DNA of 22,513 nucleotides from Thermococcus sp. (GTDB lineage: Archaea; Methanobacteriota_B; Thermococci; Thermococcales; Thermococcaceae). The DNA lies in contig JALVWX010000250.1 of the NCBI GenBank assembly GCA_027023165.1, positions 326-22,838 on the forward strand. Direction: 5' to 3'. Below are positions 14,749 to 22,335 of this stretch, one piece after another; positions within the stretch are counted from its first letter, which is position 1, and each line of letters begins with the position of its first letter. The notes beneath the pieces were generated by a model. That model saw nothing but the letters and a program-made list of their open reading frames with translations. It was not told the origin of the DNA and did no database searches. The position numbers and the translations under genes are program-made.

Positions 14749-15756
14749 TTAAAGCCTTACAACCCTTCTTTCCCTGGAAGACTCGTAGGCTGCTAGTGTT
14801 ATTTTGAGGTTTTCCTTGGCAACCTCCCCAGTAATTGGAACGGATTTGTCTTTTTGGACTGCTTGAGTGAAAGTTTCCACGATGTTTCGAACATCTGGTC
14901 TCTCCCAATAAATTTTCTCGGCTCTGTCTTGGTAGACTGTGAAGTCGGGGTAGGCTGTTCTCACATCAAGAAAGCCCTCCCTACCTACGAGATAGTACTT
15001 CATCTCTATGCCGTAGGAGTACCCCTTCGGATTGCCCCATCCTGCAGTAAGAACAGCCAAAACCCCCCCTCTGAACTCGAGGACGGCCGTCCCTATGTCA
15101 TCCACGGGGAAGCCGTATATTTTGCTTCCTATATCAGCGTAAACTTTCCTTGGCGTGTCTCCTGTGAGCCAAAGGAGTGAATCGATGCCATGAGGAGCAG
15201 TGTCCATAAAACCGCCTCCGCCGGATTTTTTCTTGTCGAGAAACCAGCTCATGTCAAGGCCTTGGAGGAATATTGGAGGTTTCACATTCTCTGAAATTGC
15301 ATTTATGTACTCTAAAACCCCTATCTCTCCATTGTCAAGCAGTTCCTTGGCCTTTTTTAGAGGTTCTGTAAAGCGAGGATTAAAGGGTAGCATCAGTTTT
15401 ATCCCGGCTCTCTTGGCTCTCTTTATTATCTCGTCGGCATCCTTGAGGTTGAGGGCTATGGGTTTTTCGAGGAGTATATGTTTACCTTCCTCAGCGGCTC
15501 GAACGGCTATTTCTCTGTGCCTGTACGTCTCTACGGCAATATAGACGGCATCTACGTTTTCGTCCCTTAAGAGGCCCTCGTAGTTCGTGTAGAACTTTGC
15601 CCCATACTTCTTGGCCTCGGCCCTTGCAACATCGGCGTTTGAGCCGTCGCCCGATATTGCAACGAGCTTCGTTCTCTTGCCTCCTGCAATCACGGAGGCA
15701 AAACGGAGGGCGTGCGGATGGGCGTAGCTTATCACCCCAAAGTTGAGCTTCTTCAT
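14749..15756 (-). CDS. Gfo/Idh/MocA family oxidoreductase 2
   Basis: A 335-residue dehydrogenase-type protein. The EKP motif is at 97-99 (ILLEKPIAL), the usual site of the catalytic lysine, and DTAPHGIDSLLWL (from D185, with H189) supplies the catalytic Asp/His region. The N-terminal dinucleotide motif is atypical: GVISYAHPHALRFAS replaces G-x-G-x2-G/A, a variant seen in a subgroup of this family. It is predicted to oxidise or isomerise a sugar or polyol with NAD(P). ATG 15756 follows a perfect GGAGGTGAT and overlaps the first oxidoreductase by four bases, so a cooperating pair on one transcript is likely. Confidence 0.9.
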   Translation of the reverse strand: MKKLNFGVISYAHPHALRFASVIAGGKRTKLVAISGDGSNADVARAEAKKYGAKFYTNYEGLLRDENVDAVYIAVETYRHREIAVRAAEEGKHILLEKPIALNLKDADEIIKRAKRAGIKLMLPFNPRFTEPLKKAKELLDNGEIGVLEYINAISENVKPPIFLQGLDMSWFLDKKKSGGGGFMDTAPHGIDSLLWLTGDTPRKVYADIGSKIYGFPVDDIGTAVLEFRGGVLAVLTAGWGNPKGYSYGIEMKYYLVGREGFLDVRTAYPDFTVYQDRAEKIYWERPDVRNIVETFTQAVQKDKSVPITGEVAKENLKITLAAYESSRERRVVRL

Positions 15757-16760
15757 ATCTCAATCACCTCCCCGGTGCGGGCGCTTTCTTTGGCCTTTTC
15801 AGCAATCTTTAGGGCAATTAAAGCATCCTCAGCTGTTACGATGGGTTCTTCCCTCCCCTTTATGCAGTTGAAGAAGTGTCTAAGCTCCCTTTCGAAGGCA
15901 TCTGGAAAGGTCGAAAGAAGGGGTGAGAAGCGGGGCATCTCAAAGTTAGCCTTAGCAACGCCGACTACTGGCGTATCCAGGGGAGTATAGCGTATCCTGC
16001 CGTTCTTTCCAATGATGTCGACGTGATGGTAGAACACGCCGTAGCGGGATGGGTAGGGATATGCCCAGCTGACCTCTGCTATACCTGTTCTACCGCCTTC
16101 GAACTCTATTATCATCGTGAAGTGGTCGAAGGTTTCATTTGCCCTCGCCTCCTCTTTGATGGCCTTTCCAACGGCGTAGACACTCACAGGTTCAGCCTCG
16201 AAGAACCAGCGCAGAAAATCCGTGACGTGAACCCCAAGGTCAACAGCTACGCCGCCGCTCCTGCCTTCGTCCCAGTACCAGTAGTCCTTCGGGAAGGGAA
16301 GGTTCTGAACCTCTGCTTTTCTGATATGCATAGGGAGAATGTTGCGCTTCTTTATAACTTCCTTCATCTGGGTCCACCTGGGGTCAAAACGCCTTACATG
16401 GCCAACAAAAAGGTGTAGGTCTTCTTTCTCGGCGGTTTGTATCATTTTTTTGCCTTCCTCAACACTTAGGGCTATTGGCTTCTCGACTATGACATGCTTT
16501 CCTGCTTTAAGGGCAGCGGTTGTCAGTTCGGAGTGAGTGTAAGTGGGCGTCAGAACTTCTACAACATCGAGGTCGAGATCGAGGAACTCGTCGAGGCTCG
16601 TGAAAGCCCGGGCCTTGAAGGCCCTCGCTCCCTCCTCGGCCCTTTTACCATCTATATCCATGCACGCGACAACTTTGATTCCCTCTACGGCCCTGAGGGC
16701 GTTTCTGTGGGCCAGGTTGAAGATGTTGCCACAGCCAACCACACCTATCTTCAGCTCCAT
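15753..16760 (-). CDS. Gfo/Idh/MocA family oxidoreductase 1
   Basis: A 335-residue protein. The Rossmann N-terminus is canonical (KIGVVGCGNIFNLAH, residues 4-18), EKP lies at 93-95, and VDLGVHVTDFLRW (D174, H178, D181) gives the catalytic region. It belongs to the inositol/glucose-fructose oxidoreductase superfamily, NAD(P)-dependent and cytoplasmic. ATG 16760 is preferred over ATG 16766 because GGGGAT lies four bases upstream. It is the first gene of the two-gene operon controlled by operator copy B. Paired Gfo/Idh genes beside a sugar ABC transporter usually belong to oxidation or epimerisation of the imported sugar; the exact substrate is not readable. Confidence 0.92.
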   Translation of the reverse strand: MELKIGVVGCGNIFNLAHRNALRAVEGIKVVACMDIDGKRAEEGARAFKARAFTSLDEFLDLDLDVVEVLTPTYTHSELTTAALKAGKHVIVEKPIALSVEEGKKMIQTAEKEDLHLFVGHVRRFDPRWTQMKEVIKKRNILPMHIRKAEVQNLPFPKDYWYWDEGRSGGVAVDLGVHVTDFLRWFFEAEPVSVYAVGKAIKEEARANETFDHFTMIIEFEGGRTGIAEVSWAYPYPSRYGVFYHHVDIIGKNGRIRYTPLDTPVVGVAKANFEMPRFSPLLSTFPDAFERELRHFFNCIKGREEPIVTAEDALIALKIAEKAKESARTGEVIEI

Positions 16761-16791
16761 AGGCATCCCCAGAGGAAAAGTAACGAAAAAC

Positions 16792-16798
16792 TATATAA
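16792..16798 (-). promoter_or_regulatory. TATA box of the Gfo/Idh operon
   Basis: On the minus strand it reads TTATATA, preceded by GGAAAAGG (a good BRE). It lies about 35 bases before ATG 16760 and 15 bases downstream of operator copy B. Confidence 0.65.
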
Positions 16799-16813
16799 CC
16801 TTTTCCAAAAATA

Positions 16814-16830
16814 AACCACTTTAAATGGTT
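16814..16830. promoter_or_regulatory. Operator copy B, between divergent Gfo/Idh and glycosyltransferase genes
   Basis: AACCACTTTAAATGGTT is a perfect 5-base inverted repeat (AACCA/TGGTT) followed by GTATTT (16831-16836). It is upstream of the Gfo/Idh TATA box. For the plus-strand glycosyltransferase (ATG 16850) it covers the zone between any usable TATA (AAAAATAAA, about 16807-16815) and the ribosome binding site. Confidence 0.65.
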
Positions 16831-16849
16831 GTATTTCGGAGGTGGAAGT

Positions 16850-17992
16850 ATGAAGGTCGTCGTGGGAATCCCGAGCTACAATAATGCAAAAACTATCTCC
16901 TTTGTGATCAGGAAGGCAGCAGAGGGGCTCAAAAAGTACTTCGATGGAGGAATAGTGGTTAACGCCGACGGCGGTAGCACCGATGGGACAAGGGAAGTTG
17001 TCCTTAACACACCCGTTCCAGAGGGGGTCAAGGTTCACAGTTTCGTTTACAAGTGGCCAATACCAGGAAAGGGAAGCGCGATGAAAGAACTCATGGAGTT
17101 CGCGAGGGAGAGAGAAGCCGATGTCATAGTCTTCGTTGACAGCGACCTGAGAAGCATAACACCAGAGTGGATATACCGGCTCGCCAAGCCGATTGAGGAA
17201 GGATACCACTTCGTTGCCCCGCTTTACATACGGCACAAATGGGATGGAACGATAACCAATAACATAGCTTACCCGATGACGGCATCGCTCTACGGGAAGA
17301 ACGTCAGGCAACCCATTGGGGGGGACTTTGGGATCAACGCTGAGCTCATCGATGTTTACCTCCAAGACGAAGACCTGTGGAAAACTCATGTCGCTCGATT
17401 CGGTGTGGACATATTCCTTACGACAACGGTTCTTGCGAGAGACTTCAGGATAATCCAGGCAGCTTTAGGGATGAAGATACATGACCCAAAGGATCCAGCG
17501 GCATCCCTCGGTCCGATGTTCAACCAAGTCATTGGAACGCTCTTCATGCTTATGAAGAGGTATGAAGAGGTATGGAAGAACGTCAAAGCCATTGAAGAGG
17601 TTCCCGTTTTTGGGGAGCTTGAGAAGGGAGAACCCGAGCCTGTGAAGGTCACCCTTGAACTGCTCGAAAAGAGAGCCAAAGAGCTCTTCGCCGAGTACGA
17701 GGCTGTCCTTAAGAAATCACTCTCCCCCAAGACCATTGAAAGAGTTAGAGAAGTGCTTAAAACATTTGAGTTCGACGACAGACTCTGGAGCCACGTCCTT
17801 TATGATGGAGCGGTTGCTTACAGGGACGGAATACTTAAGGAGACTGAACCCCTTGTCCCTCTCTACTTCGCCAAAACGGCCGACTTCGTAAAGAGGACCA
17901 TGGACATGAGCACCCTCGAGGCTGAAAAACTAATAAAGGAAAGAGCAAAGGTCTTCCTTGAGGAGAAAGACTACCTCCTTGAGAGGTGGTAG
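16850..17992 (+). CDS. GT-A glycosyltransferase, glucosylglycerate/mannosylglycerate synthase-like
   Basis: A 380-residue soluble glycosyltransferase. The N-terminal nucleotide-sugar fold starts VVVGIPSYNNAKTI and includes NADGGSTDGT (38-47), PGKGSAM (72-78) and the metal-binding DSD at 97-99. The acceptor part has RQPIGGDFGI (153-162), RFGVDIFLTT and a helical C-terminus (LWSHVLYDGAVAYRD, VPLYFAKTADF). This combination resembles mannosylglycerate synthase of Rhodothermus (GT78) and glucosylglycerate synthases, which join a nucleotide sugar to D-glycerate. It is a family-level assignment from memory, so donor and acceptor are unproven. ATG 16850 follows GGAGGTGG. No membrane segment is seen. 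Confidence 0.8.
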   Translation: MKVVVGIPSYNNAKTISFVIRKAAEGLKKYFDGGIVVNADGGSTDGTREVVLNTPVPEGVKVHSFVYKWPIPGKGSAMKELMEFAREREADVIVFVDSDLRSITPEWIYRLAKPIEEGYHFVAPLYIRHKWDGTITNNIAYPMTASLYGKNVRQPIGGDFGINAELIDVYLQDEDLWKTHVARFGVDIFLTTTVLARDFRIIQAALGMKIHDPKDPAASLGPMFNQVIGTLFMLMKRYEEVWKNVKAIEEVPVFGELEKGEPEPVKVTLELLEKRAKELFAEYEAVLKKSLSPKTIERVREVLKTFEFDDRLWSHVLYDGAVAYRDGILKETEPLVPLYFAKTADFVKRTMDMSTLEAEKLIKERAKVFLEEKDYLLERW

Positions 17993-17999
17993 AGGGGCA

Positions 18000-18732
18000 A
18001 TGGCATCGTTTCCTTCCTTGAATTTCTTCAATCCGTGGGACGCTTCAGGCTTCCTCTTTCTTGTCGATAGAGAAGCCATGAGGTTCCGGCTTTCCTCTTC
18101 CTCAGAAACCAGAGTAGTGCAAGCCGGCAAGGAGAGCTGCCATGAAGGCATCACCGCACTGATAGTATCAAAGTGTTGAACCTCATAGGCCGACGCGCTG
18201 ATGCTAACCTCCACTATTCCTCAGCTCACTTTCTTCTGCCCCTTTCGTTATTGCCATTAGCTTGAAATCAAAGTTCTCAAGATCTACCCCTTCCCATCGA
18301 GGTAGGCTAGCTCGGCCCTCATCGAACTTGACTATGTCGGCAGGCTTAAGCGTCCGCTCAATGTCTTTGAGCATTTACTCCTTCATTCCGCACCAGAGGG
18401 CAGGCCTTATGTTGACGTCGTAGCTTTTAGGGAAAGCTTTTCCTTAAACTCGTCGGGGACACTGAATAAGTTCGAGTGCGCGAAGAGAACCGAGCCGAAG
18501 TGAAGTAGCCCAGAGCCTTTAAGGGCTTTGGCGTTAACATTCTCCCCGCGGAGGTTAAACTCATAGAGGGTGAACTCCAGTTTTACCTCGATGAGCTGGA
18601 CGACGCCGAAAAGGGTTGTCCACCTTCTTTCTTAGGGCGCTCTCGACGCCAAACCTTGAAAGACCAACGGCGACGTTGGCCGGTGCACTCCCAGAGTGCT
18701 TCTCAAAGCTCATCACGTCTTTCAACATTTAA
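18000..18732 (-). pseudogene. Decayed PfkB-family sugar kinase
   Basis: This ~850-base interval has no intact gene, but the minus strand carries PfkB kinase pieces in order across several frames. At 18728-18633 it reads SFEKHSGSAPANVAVGLSR and FGVESAL (substrate-binding N-terminal motif). At 18532-18425 it reads GLLHFGSVLFAHSNLFSVP, then at about 18420-18378 YDVNIRPALW, next ERTLKPADIVKFDEG, then AYEV. At 18155-18105 it reads GDAFMAALLAGLHYSG, the motif holding the catalytic Asp. The N-terminal ~25 residues, the lid region and several joins are lost, and stops such as the TAA after CGMKE and TGA after YSGF interrupt it. The ancestor probably phosphorylated a sugar or keto-acid made by the neighbouring pathway. 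It lies convergent to the glycosyltransferase and divergent from the isomerase remnant. Confidence 0.85.
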
Positions 18733-18774
18733 GGAGTTCGCCGAGAGAAGTTATTATTGACATCACCCAAATAC

Positions 18775-18791
18775 AACCATTGGAAGTGGTT
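18775..18791. promoter_or_regulatory. Operator copy C, isomerase/glycosidase operon
   Basis: AACCATTGGAAGTGGTT is a perfect AACCA/TGGTT inverted repeat preceded by AAATAC (18769-18774), the reverse complement of the flank in copies A and B. It lies 12 bases upstream of TTATATG. Confidence 0.65.
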
Positions 18792-18803
18792 TGGAGGAAA
18801 GCG

Positions 18804-18810
18804 TTATATG
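18804..18810 (+). promoter_or_regulatory. TATA box of the isomerase/glycosidase operon
   Basis: TTATATG has the same spacing to operator C as the TATA boxes at copies A and B. A transcript start near 18830 would exclude ATG 18808 and leave AAGGTG (18832-18837) as ribosome binding site for ATG 18844. Confidence 0.5.
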
Positions 18811-18843
18811 GATTTCCGTAAACTCCCGGCTAAGGTGTTTCAG

Positions 18844-19582
18844 ATGATAGCGGTGGTAACTTTCACTGACTCCCGGCCAACGATTTTCTCGATCGAGCGC
18901 GAGAATGCTTTGGTGGAGAAGCACTCCGCGCTTATAGGGGAGCTGAGAAAAGCCGGGTTTGAGGTTCTCGACGTGAACCGGGAGCTCGGAAAGTACGATG
19001 TTCTCAAAGAGAGTGGCAACTTCGAGATTGACTCTATGGATAAGGTGATTAGAGCGGGCAAGCTCGTTGCTGGAAGTGGCGCTGGTGGAGTTATAGCCGG
19101 CCTCTGGCACTGGACGGAGAGCAATCTCGTCACGGCGACGGTGAGGAAAGCCAAGAAACTGCTCCTCCTCTACGTGAACAATGTCGTTATGACAGCGAAG
19201 TCACTCTACTATGCGAGACTCAGTGAGACCCTCGAGGAGAACATCAAGGCGACAACACAGGGCCAGTGCCAGGGAGTTAGTGAGAGGGCTTTAACCTACA
19301 GAACCCCAAAGACGACCTTCACCGTTGCAAGACTCGTGAGGGAGGGTGAGGAGTACTTCCTGCTCTACTTCTTAGCAACCGAGGAAATTGAATCAAAGCT
19401 CAAGACGGTAATGGGAAACCCGCTGGACAAGGAAAGCTTAATCTCGGCCATGGGAGCGAACCACCTATCCTTGGTGTCCGATGATTACCATGAGGGAGCT
19501 GAGTTTCGTGGCAAGGCTGTGGAGGGTTAAAGCCCTCAACCTTGCCGAGAAGTCAGAGATCAGGCTCATCACCGGTGAGTAA
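18844..19582 (+). pseudogene. L-fucose-isomerase-like gene with internal deletion and frameshift
   Basis: ATG 18844 (GGTG six bases upstream) opens IAVVTFTDSRPTIFSIEREN, the start of the L-fucose/arabinose isomerase-like family. The N-terminal domain runs to LLLYVNN (19182). The sequence then jumps to the family's C-terminal domain (LYYARLSETLEENIKATT, QGQCQG, LTYRTPKTTFTVARL, ANHLSLVS). Relatives are about 450-480 residues, so roughly half is missing, including the central domain with metal and catalytic residues. A further +1 shift near 19494-19496 (GAGGGAG) moves the true tail (FVARLWRVKALNLAEKSEI) out of frame. The literal frame stops at 19530, the restored tail at 19582, one base before the glycosidase ATG. 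No active isomerase can be made. Confidence 0.8.
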
Positions 19583-19583
19583 A

Positions 19584-21440
19584 ATGCACGTGACCCTCTC
19601 TAACAACGGGGCCTTCGCCTTGACCGACGAAGAGGGCAACATGACCGGGAAGTATCACGGCTTTTACTCCCTCGACACGCGCTTCGTCAGGAAGGCCATC
19701 CTCCACGTGAAGCCCGAACCGGAGTTCATCGGTGCCTCCTCGACCTTCAGAGAGGGGGTTTCATACTTTTCAATCGGCGATGAAGGAATCCTCGTCAGGA
19801 GGAGAACCCTCGACGGCTCTTACTCCGAGGAACTGTCCATCTACAATGCCTCCGAGAGGACACTAAGCGTTGGGGTTCTCTACACCTACGAGGCACCCAT
19901 AGAGGACATCTTTCAAGTCAGGGGTTTCATGGGACTCAAGGAAGAGGTTGCCCTTCGGGGGAAGGGCTTTTACTCCCGCAGTGTTGGCTCTGAAAGGAGA
20001 ACGCTGAGGGTCGAGAGCAACCTCACGAGGAAAGGGGAGAGCCTAAGAACCAAAAGCGAAATCCCGCCTGGAGGGAAGGCGAGCTTTTTCGTCCGCTTCG
20101 TTCCCGGCATGAGGGGAAAGACCCTAGGGATGGTGGGCGAAGGGCAGATAACCCTCGAAAACACGGTCTTCACAGGCTCCGTAACCCTCGACGGGATCTT
20201 TGAGAGAGCCCTTGAAAACCTGAGGGCCTTAACGCTCTCAACTATCTACGGCCCGGTGCCTCTTGCCGGCCTGCCTTACTTCGCCTGCCCCTTCGGGAGG
20301 GATGCGATAATAACATCCCTCTTCCTCCTTCCTTACTACCCTGACTACGCAAGGGGGACGCTCAGGTTTTTCGCCTCTATTCAAGGGAAGGAATACGACA
20401 AGCTCAGCGAGGAAGAGCCCGGAAAGATTCCCCACGAGTTCCGCCTCGGGGAGCTGGCCCAATCTGGCAAGGTTCCATTCGGACCTTACTACGGCACGGT
20501 TGATGCGACACCTCTCTACGTGGCCTTAGCGGGGGAATACCTCCGCTGGAGCGGGGATGAAAAGTTGATAGGCAAACTCCGTCCCAGCATCACGAGGGCA
20601 GTTGAGTGGATTCTGAAGAAGCTCCGGAAAGATAGGTACATAACCTACGTCCCCGGCATACTGGGAAACAAGGGGTGGAAAGACTCCGGAGACGCGATAG
20701 TTGACGAGAACGGAAAGCCAGCCAAACCGCCGATAGCGCTCGTCGAGGTTCAGGGTTACGCCTACTGGGCGCTGAAACTTGCCGGAGAGCTCGGGCTTAC
20801 TGAGCTTGACTCAGGGATGCTCCTCGGAGAGGCGGAGAAGCTCAGGAAGATGTTCAACCGCGACTTCTGGGTAGACGGCTACTACACCTTGGCCCTAGAT
20901 GGAGACGGAAAAGCGCTCCGCGTCGTTTCCTCCAACATGGGGCACCTCCTCCTCACGGGAATAGCGGAGCACGGGGAGGAGGTAGCAGAGAGACTTTTCA
21001 AGCCGGATATGCTCTCAAGGCACGGGATAAGGACTCTGAGTTCCAAAGAGAAAGCCTACAACCCCTTCAGCTACCACCGCGGAAGTGTGTGGCCCCACGA
21101 CAATGCTCTAATAGCGCTGGGCCTTGCGAGGATTGGAAGTACCGACCTCGCAAAGGAACTCGCCGAGAGAATTTTTGAAACTGCTAAGATGCTATGGGGG
21201 GAGCTACCCGAGCTCTACAGCGGACTGGACGAGCTGGTTCCGGTTCCGAGAGCTAACTCACCGCAGGCGTGGAGTGCCGCGAGTGTTTTTGCTCTCGTCA
21301 CGGCCTCGCTGGGTATGGAGGCCGGCGAGCGATTAACGGTCTGGCCGGCTGAGGGCGTTAACTTCCTCGTCAGGGTAACCTTCAGGGGGTGGAGGTACAT
21401 GATACAGACAAAGGGAGGGGTTGAAGTTGAGCCCCTCTGA
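19584..21440 (+). CDS. Amylo-alpha-1,6-glucosidase / debranching-type glycoside hydrolase
   Basis: A 618-residue cytoplasmic protein. Residues 1-195 are a beta-rich N-terminal domain as in bacterial-type debranching enzymes (NNGAFALTDEEGN, KYHGFYSLDTRFV). Residues ~205-600 are an (alpha/alpha)6 toroid with FGRD (237-240), GKIPHEFR (280-287), GTVDATPLY (304-312), GWKDSGDAI (364-372), VEVQGYAYWAL (387-397) and YHRGSVWPHDNALI (497-510). Asp residues in the DAT and KDSGD motifs are candidate catalytic groups. Homologues are annotated as amylo-alpha-1,6-glucosidases (GH133-like), but the same clan holds mannosyl/glucosylglycerate hydrolases (GH63). ATG 19584 follows GGTGAG, one base after the restored end of the isomerase gene. 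The stop overlaps GH130 by 14 bases. Confidence 0.85.
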   Translation: MHVTLSNNGAFALTDEEGNMTGKYHGFYSLDTRFVRKAILHVKPEPEFIGASSTFREGVSYFSIGDEGILVRRRTLDGSYSEELSIYNASERTLSVGVLYTYEAPIEDIFQVRGFMGLKEEVALRGKGFYSRSVGSERRTLRVESNLTRKGESLRTKSEIPPGGKASFFVRFVPGMRGKTLGMVGEGQITLENTVFTGSVTLDGIFERALENLRALTLSTIYGPVPLAGLPYFACPFGRDAIITSLFLLPYYPDYARGTLRFFASIQGKEYDKLSEEEPGKIPHEFRLGELAQSGKVPFGPYYGTVDATPLYVALAGEYLRWSGDEKLIGKLRPSITRAVEWILKKLRKDRYITYVPGILGNKGWKDSGDAIVDENGKPAKPPIALVEVQGYAYWALKLAGELGLTELDSGMLLGEAEKLRKMFNRDFWVDGYYTLALDGDGKALRVVSSNMGHLLLTGIAEHGEEVAERLFKPDMLSRHGIRTLSSKEKAYNPFSYHRGSVWPHDNALIALGLARIGSTDLAKELAERIFETAKMLWGELPELYSGLDELVPVPRANSPQAWSAASVFALVTASLGMEAGERLTVWPAEGVNFLVRVTFRGWRYMIQTKGGVEVEPL

Positions 21441-22335
21441 GATCTACCTCTCCTTCAGGAAGCTCCCGAAGCCTGTTCTCGTGCCATCTAAAGAGGGCTT
21501 CGACTCAAAGAACACCTACAATCCAGCCGTAGTCCTTGGGAGGGGTACATTCGTCATGCTCTACCGGGCCGAGGCGAGGGGGGATAAGATTACCGGAAGA
21601 ATCGGGCTAGCCCTAAGCGAAGACGGGATAAGCTTCGTCAGGCATCCAGAACCGGTTATGGAGCCTGAATACAGCTGGGAGAAGGCTGGAGTTGAAGACC
21701 CGAGGGTCGTGAGGATCGGGAAGACCTACTACATGACATATACAGGCTACGACGGGGAAACTGCGAGGCTCTGTGTTGCGACCTCAAAGAACCTCCTCAC
21801 CTGGAAGAAGCACGGGGTAGTCTTTGAAGAGTTCCCCTTCGAGAAGAACGGGAAGCCTAACTGGACGAAGAGCGGGGCGATATTAACCAAGAAGATGCGC
21901 TCCGGACCCTTTAAAGGCAGATACATCATGTACTTCGGAGATTCAAACGTCTGGCTGGCCCACTCAAAGGACTTGCTCCATTGGGAGTACGAAGCAAGAG
22001 CCGTTCTAAAGCCGAGGGGCCATCTAGTCGAGCCTGGCCCGCCCCCCGTGCTCACGGATGAAGGTATACTCTTCATCCACAACGAGGCCGTCTGGAGGGA
22101 TGAAGGGCTGACTTACACAGTTCAGACGGCGCTCTTTGATAGGGAAGACCCGAGGAAGTTGCTCTGGAGAAGCAAAAAGCCCCTCCTTGAGCCGGAATTT
22201 GAGTGGGAGCGGAAGGGCTGGGTTGACAACGTGGTCTTCGCGGAATCCCTTGTTGAAAAAGATGGAAAGGGATACCTCTACTACGGCGGGGCCGACAGGT
22301 ACGTTGGACTTGCAATCTCAGTCGAGCATCGCTAG
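21427..22335 (+). CDS. GH130 family beta-mannoside phosphorylase/hydrolase-like protein
   Basis: A 302-residue five-bladed beta-propeller enzyme of the PH1107-related group. Visible hallmarks are NTYNPAVV (29-36), MLYRAE (44-49), GVEDPRVV (88-95), YYMTYTGYDG, FKGRYIMYFGDSNVWLAHS, FIHNEAVW and GWVDNVVFAESLV. GH130 members cleave beta-mannosides, mostly by phosphorolysis to mannose 1-phosphate, and the EDPR-type aspartate region is the expected proton donor site. Subfamily and true substrate cannot be assigned by eye. TTG 21427 is 7 bases after GGAGG; TTG 21421 is in frame but too close. It overlaps the glycosidase gene, indicating coupling, and the 3' end overlaps a convergent gene by 18 bases. 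Confidence 0.88.
   Translation: MSPSEIYLSFRKLPKPVLVPSKEGFDSKNTYNPAVVLGRGTFVMLYRAEARGDKITGRIGLALSEDGISFVRHPEPVMEPEYSWEKAGVEDPRVVRIGKTYYMTYTGYDGETARLCVATSKNLLTWKKHGVVFEEFPFEKNGKPNWTKSGAILTKKMRSGPFKGRYIMYFGDSNVWLAHSKDLLHWEYEARAVLKPRGHLVEPGPPPVLTDEGILFIHNEAVWRDEGLTYTVQTALFDREDPRKLLWRSKKPLLEPEFEWERKGWVDNVVFAESLVEKDGKGYLYYGGADRYVGLAISVEHR

Noticed and set aside
16751..17389. 212-aa minus-strand reading frame
   Set aside because: It is antisense to the glycosyltransferase, which has clear motifs and a strong ribosome binding site.
17930..18214. 94-aa minus-strand frame as a small gene
   Set aside because: It spans pieces of the decayed kinase in a wrong frame (AYEV remnant, then out-of-frame GDAFMAALL region) and runs into the glycosyltransferase end.
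18757..18843. Upstream in-frame starts of the isomerase-like gene (18757, ATG 18808)
   Set aside because: They lie inside the operator or the TATA box; the promoter geometry and GGTG support ATG 18844.
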